Positions 59,949-64,000 of a stretch of 64,000 bases of DNA are shown here, one piece after another (the first letter of the stretch is position 1; every line of letters starts with the position of its first letter). The notes under the pieces were generated by a model that saw nothing but the letters and a program-made list of their open reading frames with translations, did no database searches and was not told where the DNA came from. The position numbers were made by a program, and so were the translations under genes. The DNA is from Tidjanibacter sp. (GTDB lineage Bacteria > Bacteroidota > Bacteroidia > Bacteroidales > Rikenellaceae), in the NCBI GenBank assembly GCA_017503805.1, contig JAFVSJ010000016.1:62001-126000 (forward strand). The letters are read 5' to 3'.

Positions 59949-61886
59949 CTATTTTTTGTTCTTCTGTCCAAAGGTAGTGTTTTTAGCTCGGTTTTCCGAG
60001 GGGTGGGGGCGATTATTTTCGCTCCTTAGGGTTTTGGCTCCCATACGGCCGCCCGAACGCTCTTCCATTCGGCCGCCTATTCGGCCTCCCGAATGGCCTC
60101 CCTGCTGACCCGCTGGAGCTCCACCTTGCATCCTTGTGCGGCCGCTCTGCTGACTTGTGCGGCCACCCTGCGGGCTCTTGGTTCCCTCGAAGAAATAGCT
60201 CTTCTGGCGCATCTTATCCTCCTTGGTGCGAGCCACATAGAGGGGTGTGGAGGTGTAGGGGTCCTCGCCTGTGTAGAACATCACCGACGAGAGGGTCATA
60301 GGGGTGGGGGTGAGGTCTTGGACCTGGTCGGTCAGTAGACGTAGTGCCCTCACCTTCCTCGAAAGGCGGGCCATATCCTCCTCGGTGCAGCCCGGGTGGG
60401 AGGAGATGAAGTAGGGGATGAGCTGATACTTGAGCCCTTTCTGGCGGCACACCCCGAGGAAGAAGTCGTAGAGCTGCTCAAACTGCTCGAAGGGGGGCTT
60501 GCGCATTATCTTCAGCACGTGGGGCTCGGTGTGCTCGGGTGCCACCTTGAGGCGGCCCGAGGTGTGGTGGAATATCACCTCACTCATATAGCGGCCGCCA
60601 TCGTCGGGAATGTCGTAGCGGATGCCGCTGCCGATGAAGGCCTTTTTGATTCCCTTCACCTCGCGCACATTGCGGTAGAGCGAGAGCAGAGGGGTGAGGT
60701 CGCGATTGAGGTTGGGGCAGACCGAAGGGGTCAGGCAGGTGGGGCGCACACACCTCTTGCAGAGCTCGAGGTTCTTGCCCCCAAGGCGGTACATATCGGC
60801 CGAGGGGCCGCCGATGTCGCTCAGGTAGCCCTTGAAGTCGGGCAACTCCTTCACCTTCTCCACCTCGGCGAGGATGCTGCGCTCGCTCCTCGAGGTGACA
60901 AACTTGCCCTGATGGGCCGAGATGGTGCAGAACGAACAGCCGCCAAAGCAACCTCGGTGGATGTTGACCGAGTGTTTTATCATCTCATAGGCGGGGATGG
61001 CCTTATCCTTGTAGCGCGGATGGGGCAGGCGGGTGTAGGGGAGGTCGAAACTATGGTCGAGCTGCTCGGTGGTCATCTGCTCATAGGGGGGATTGATGAC
61101 CACATATCTCTCGCCCACCTGCTCTACGATGGTTTTGTTCTGCTCCATACGGTTGCTCTCCACCTCCATAGCCACAAAGTTGCGCGAGAAGGCCCTCTTG
61201 TCTGCCACGCACTCCTCGTAGGAGGCCATCCGTATGGTGCTCTCGGCGGGGAGTCGGTCGACATACTCTCTATCGGCCACAAAGCCCACCTGACGCAACT
61301 TGCGCAGGAGCTTGGCATTGTAACCATTTTTGAGTGCCTTGGCCACCTCCACGATGCTCCTGTCGCCCATTCCGTACATCAGCAGGTCGGCACCGCTCTC
61401 GATGAGTATCGAGGGGTGCAGCGAGTCGCTCCAATAGTCGTAGTGGGTGAGTCGGCGCAGCGAGGCCTCTATACCTCCCACCACTACGGGGGTGTGGGGA
61501 TAGAGCTGCTTGAGTATTCGGGTGTAGGTGGTCACTGCATAGTCGGGGCGGAAGCCTGCCGCTCCGCCGGGGGTGTAGGCATCGTCGTGGCGCAGGCGTT
61601 TGTGGGCCGTATAGTGGTTGACCATCGAGTCCATAGAGCCTGCCGAAACACCAAAGAAGAGGCGGGGGGCACCGAGCTTGCGGAAATCCCTCAGGTCGTC
61701 GCGCCAATTGGGCTGCGGCACTATAGCCACACGATAGCCCTCGGCCTCGAGCAGTCGGCCTATGACGGCTATGCCGAATGAGGGGTGGTCTATGTAGGCA
61801 TCACCCGAAAAGAGGATTACATCTATGTAGTCCCAGCCGAGTGCCTCGACCTCTTTGGCCGATGTGGGTAGAAATCTCGATGCCAT
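59949..61886 (-). CDS. YgiQ-family radical SAM protein
   Basis: This 645-residue protein has a domain of unknown function at the N-terminus (about 10-290) and the radical SAM core with the C-x3-C-x2-C cluster G-C-F-G-G-C-S-F-C (Cys313, Cys317, Cys320), followed by the YgiQ C-terminal region with C-V-R-P-T-C-L-T-P-S-V-C-P-N. The last 75 residues are Gly/Arg/Gln-rich and low complexity, unlike the shorter E. coli protein. The reaction is unknown for the family. It is in the run of minus-strand genes between queA and dnaB. Confidence 0.93.
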   Translation of the reverse strand: MASRFLPTSAKEVEALGWDYIDVILFSGDAYIDHPSFGIAVIGRLLEAEGYRVAIVPQPNWRDDLRDFRKLGAPRLFFGVSAGSMDSMVNHYTAHKRLRHDDAYTPGGAAGFRPDYAVTTYTRILKQLYPHTPVVVGGIEASLRRLTHYDYWSDSLHPSILIESGADLLMYGMGDRSIVEVAKALKNGYNAKLLRKLRQVGFVADREYVDRLPAESTIRMASYEECVADKRAFSRNFVAMEVESNRMEQNKTIVEQVGERYVVINPPYEQMTTEQLDHSFDLPYTRLPHPRYKDKAIPAYEMIKHSVNIHRGCFGGCSFCTISAHQGKFVTSRSERSILAEVEKVKELPDFKGYLSDIGGPSADMYRLGGKNLELCKRCVRPTCLTPSVCPNLNRDLTPLLSLYRNVREVKGIKKAFIGSGIRYDIPDDGGRYMSEVIFHHTSGRLKVAPEHTEPHVLKIMRKPPFEQFEQLYDFFLGVCRQKGLKYQLIPYFISSHPGCTEEDMARLSRKVRALRLLTDQVQDLTPTPMTLSSVMFYTGEDPYTSTPLYVARTKEDKMRQKSYFFEGTKSPQGGRTSQQSGRTRMQGGAPAGQQGGHSGGRIGGRMEERSGGRMGAKTLRSENNRPHPSENRAKNTTFGQKNKK

Positions 61887-61967
61887 AGCTCTGTTGTATC
61901 TCTGTGTGTGTGAGTGTGTAGGTGTGAGTGGTTGTGTCGGGTAGACGTTGCTGTGGTGTTGGGCGTG

Positions 61968-63197
61968 CTATCTTCCTCGCTTGCGGTCGGCAGGGACGAA
62001 GAGGAGCGAGCTGTCGCCGTAGGAGAGGAAGCGGAAGTTGTGCTGCAAGGCGTAGTCGTATATCTCGTGCCAACCCTCACCCACGATGGCCGAGATGAGC
62101 AACAGCAGGGTGCTCTTGGGCTGGTGGAAGTTGGTCACAAGGGCATCCACAATGCGGAATCGGTAGTGGGGCGTAATCATAATCTGGGTGGAGGCCGAGA
62201 GCTGTTCCACCCCCTCGCTCACCATCCAATCCTCCAGAGCCTTGAGCAGCTCTATGGTGCTCTGCTCCTCGGGGATGTCGTAGATCTCCCATTGGCCCAC
62301 AACCCTCTCTGCCTCGGGCGTGCCGCGCTGCAAGGTGCGATAGCCGAGGGCCGCAATGGACTCTATGGTGCGGGTGCTGGTGGTGCCGACCGAGACGATG
62401 CGGCCGACCGAGCCGATGAGGTTACGGAGCGTGGAGAGTCTCACCACAAAGTGCTCGGTGTGCATCGTGTGGCGTGTGGCATCCTCCTCCTTGACCGGTA
62501 GGAAGGTGCCCGCACCCACGTGGAGGGTGACCTCATCGGTCGTGATGCCCTTTGTGTGCAACTCCTCTATGAGTCGGGGGGTGAAGTGAAGTCCAGCCGT
62601 GGGGGCCGCCACCGAGCCCTCGATGCGTGAGTAGACCGTCTGGTAGCGGGTGTTGTCTATCTCCTGACTCTCGCGGTTGAGGTAGGGAGGTATGGGGATG
62701 CGGCCGAGGTGCTCGATGAGCTCACCAAAGGTGGCATCGGCATCCCAACGAAACGTAATCACGTGCGACTTATCTACCTGCTCACCCCTATAGGCCTCGA
62801 GTCGGCAGGGGGTGCCGTTCATCTCGAACTCTATCTCGAGCGGCCCCTCTTTCCACTTCTTCAACCCTCCTACAAGGCAGCGCCAACTGCACTCTCCCTT
62901 GACCGAAAAGGCATTTTCGTAGTCGGCAGGTGAGTGGGGCTCAAGGCAAAAGACCTCCAAGCGTGCGCCGCTGGGTTTGTGCATAATGAGCCTTGCGCGG
63001 AATACTTTGGTGTTGTTGAAGATGAGCAGTGCCCCCTCGGGGAGAGCCTCGGGGAGGTCGTAGAAGTGGCGCTCGCAGAGCGCTCCCTCTTGCCAGATGA
63101 GCTGCTTGGAGTGGTCGCGCTCGGGGAGCGGAAACTTGGCTATGCGCTCATCGGGGAGTGGGTAGTTGTACTCCTCTATGTTGATTGTGAAATTCAT
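61968..63197 (-). CDS. queA: S-adenosylmethionine:tRNA ribosyltransferase-isomerase
   Basis: QueA transfers and isomerises the ribosyl group of SAM onto 7-aminomethyl-7-deazaguanine in tRNA, giving epoxyqueuosine in queuosine synthesis. The 409-residue protein is the expected size. Recognisable segments: P-E-R-D-H-S-K-Q-L, F-N-N-T-K-V-F-R-A-R-L, V-A-A-P-T-A-G-L-H-F-T, V-G-A-G-T-F-L-P-V and the terminal F-L-S-Y-G-D-S-S-L-L. The start at ATG 63197 is chosen because upstream codons are low-complexity His/Thr/Trp (from the 12-base repeats), not family sequence. Confidence 0.95.
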   Translation of the reverse strand: MNFTINIEEYNYPLPDERIAKFPLPERDHSKQLIWQEGALCERHFYDLPEALPEGALLIFNNTKVFRARLIMHKPSGARLEVFCLEPHSPADYENAFSVKGECSWRCLVGGLKKWKEGPLEIEFEMNGTPCRLEAYRGEQVDKSHVITFRWDADATFGELIEHLGRIPIPPYLNRESQEIDNTRYQTVYSRIEGSVAAPTAGLHFTPRLIEELHTKGITTDEVTLHVGAGTFLPVKEEDATRHTMHTEHFVVRLSTLRNLIGSVGRIVSVGTTSTRTIESIAALGYRTLQRGTPEAERVVGQWEIYDIPEEQSTIELLKALEDWMVSEGVEQLSASTQIMITPHYRFRIVDALVTNFHQPKSTLLLLISAIVGEGWHEIYDYALQHNFRFLSYGDSSLLFVPADRKRGR

Positions 63198-63211
63198 CTG
63201 CCGTAGGTTTT

Positions 63212-63259
63212 TGTGCCAATGGGTGTGCCAATAGGTGTGCCAATGGGTGTGTGAATAGG
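63212..63259 (-). repeat. 12-base tandem repeat in the queA leader
   Basis: Four units of TGTGCCAATRGG (plus-strand view; fourth unit TGTGTGAATAGG) lie 14 bases upstream of the queA ATG. The repeat would sit in the 5' leader of the minus-strand mRNA. Confidence 0.75.
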
Positions 63260-63300
63260 TGTGCGGGTGTGCAGGGGCTTTGCGTGACCGCACCGTAGTC

Positions 63301-63342
63301 AAAAAAAGTTGGCGCACATCCCTGCCTCGGGAGGAGCCAACC
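63301..63342 (-). terminator. Terminator of RNase P RNA
   Basis: On the minus strand GTTGGC and GCCAAC form the outer stem, with an inner CCTCCCGAGG region in the loop, followed by seven T. Confidence 0.7.
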
Positions 63343-63367
63343 ACAGAACAAAAAAAAGTGATGCTTG

Positions 63368-63757
63368 GTGTGGGGTGTAAGCCGAGTTCTGTACCGCTTG
63401 GTCCCCCTCGGGTGCCCTGCGCACAGGGCTTCCTCGCGGGAGCGGCCTTCGTCATTAATCTATGCTCTATGCTCTCGCATAGGCTAAAGCACTCTACCCC
63501 TCGACATCGGGCGAGCAACCCTACTTGCTGTCGATATACTTGAGCTTGCAACCCGTCGGTAGTACTGTCCCCAATGTGTTGCCACACGGGCGGTGGGCTC
63601 TTACCCCGCCTTTTCACCCTTACCCTTGCGGGCGGTTATTTTCTGTTACCTTCAACCTTGCCGTTGCCGACAACTTTCCGTTAGAAAGCACGGTGCTCTG
63701 TGTTGCTCGGACTTTCCTCTCCCCTCCCCGTGAGGAGGGCAGCGACGAAACTCCCAC
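63368..63757 (-). ncRNA. rnpB: RNase P RNA (bacterial class A)
   Basis: The ribozyme that matures tRNA 5' ends. On the minus strand, conserved blocks appear in order: AGGAAAGTCCGAGC near the 5' end (CR-I), GACGGAAGTTGT-like sequence after the second paired region, AACAGAAA-type and GGTAAGAGCCCACC blocks (CR-II/III), GGCAACAC-like sequence, and near the 3' end ACAGAACTCGGCTTAC (CR-V). The ends pair through GTGGG/CCCAC (P1). End coordinates are approximate to a few bases. A promoter with TATCTTTG lies just upstream and a terminator lies 26 bases beyond the 3' end. Confidence 0.92.
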
Positions 63758-63771
63758 GCCAAACATCGCCA

Positions 63772-63803
63772 CAAAGATACATCTTTGTGTGGGAAATTTC
63801 CAA
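63772..63803 (-). promoter_or_regulatory. Promoter of RNase P RNA
   Basis: The complement shows TATCTTTG (63772-63779) with TTGG (63800-63803) 20 bases upstream as a -33-like element. The -7 element lies in an 18-base palindrome ACAAAGATACATCTTTGT. Confidence 0.65.
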
Positions 63804-63843
63804 TACCGCCACGCGCTTTTTTTACTTTCGACCCGCAGGGCTC

Positions 63844-63873
63844 TTGACCGTACGGGTAAAATGTCTATCTTTG
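63844..63873 (+). promoter_or_regulatory. Promoter of the gene at the right edge
   Basis: TTGA at 63844-63847 and TATCTTTG at 63866-63873 are 18 bases apart; the ATG at 63925 follows after 51 bases. Confidence 0.6.
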
Positions 63874-63924
63874 TGATGCGCTTTATGACCAAAAACGATT
63901 GACCGCAAACAATAAACAAACACT

Positions 63925-64000
63925 ATGAAAAAAATTCTACTCGCCGCTATGGCTATCCTCGCCGCTCTCAACCTCTCGGCACAAGAGGAGCAACCCTCCC
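63925..64000 (+). CDS. Exported protein, N-terminus only
   Basis: The first 25 codons start M-K-K-I-L-L-A-A-M-A-I and show a classical Sec signal peptide with a likely cleavage site before A-Q-E-E (L-S-A|Q). The protein continues beyond the window; no function can be given. Confidence 0.8.
   Translation, partial: MKKILLAAMAILAALNLSAQEEQPS

Noticed and set aside
63212..63259. CRISPR-like array
   Set aside because: The units are 12-base tandem copies without spacers, so this is a simple repeat, not CRISPR.
61968..63617. Extended 549-codon frame for queA
   Set aside because: The extra 140 N-terminal codons cross the rnpB gene, its terminator and the tandem repeat; the family start is the ATG at 63197.

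Overview
The window is chromosomal DNA of a member of the Bacteroidales, probably a Rikenellaceae/Alistipes-like gut bacterium. The evidence is a SusC/SusD pair with a hybrid two-component regulator, many lipoproteins with BACON, leucine-rich and fimbrillin-like domains, carboxy(nor)spermidine-type polyamine genes, and repeated TAnnTTTG promoter -7 elements. The family-level placement is inference. No rRNA, CRISPR array, insertion sequence, integrase or transposase was seen.

Layout. 1-6.8 kb: housekeeping genes (a probable rsmH N-terminus, ispF, pepD, the spermidine pair CASDH/nspC, an ECF sigma factor with a tiny downstream ORF, a GIY-YIG protein). 7.4-28.75 kb: a sugar-utilisation locus, all on the plus strand, comprising a FnIII/LRR lipoprotein, SusC, SusD, two GH172 (DUF2961) lipoproteins, a GH32 fructosidase, an MFS sugar porter, three tandem beta-lactamase-fold serine hydrolases, a PfkB fructokinase and a hybrid two-component regulator with a periplasmic sugar-binding sensor. 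It is bounded by a tRNA-Arg gene on the right and, on the left, by a terminator plus a 15-base match to the 3' end of that tRNA. A second dispersed repeat lies just inside both ends. 29-37.6 kb: exo/endonuclease-phosphatase, agmatinase-family ureohydrolase, FKBP isomerase, rarA and two GH13 lipoproteins. 37.9-49.5 kb: a probable operon of secreted lipoproteins (BACON, BACON plus 20 LRR units, BACON plus FISUMP, fimbrillin-like plus beta-helix, FnIII-like) with an embedded unannotated 51-residue ORF. 49.6-64 kb: ABC exporter, trpS, ClC channel, glycosyltransferase, then a minus-strand run kdsC-like, yifB, dnaB, ygiQ, queA, then the RNase P RNA and the start of an exported protein.

How the parts fit. 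In the sugar locus, SusC/SusD and the first lipoprotein would capture a fructose-containing glycan. GH172 and GH32 enzymes would cleave it, the MFS protein would import fructose, the kinase would phosphorylate it, and the regulator would sense fructose. This parallels the Bacteroides levan/inulin loci. GH172 is known for difructose-dianhydride and arabinofuranoside chemistry, so the paired GH172 enzymes and the three serine hydrolases point to an unusual, perhaps cyclic or acylated, fructosyl substrate. This locus is the strongest candidate for an undescribed system. The 37.9-49.5 kb lipoprotein operon with its small ORF is the second.
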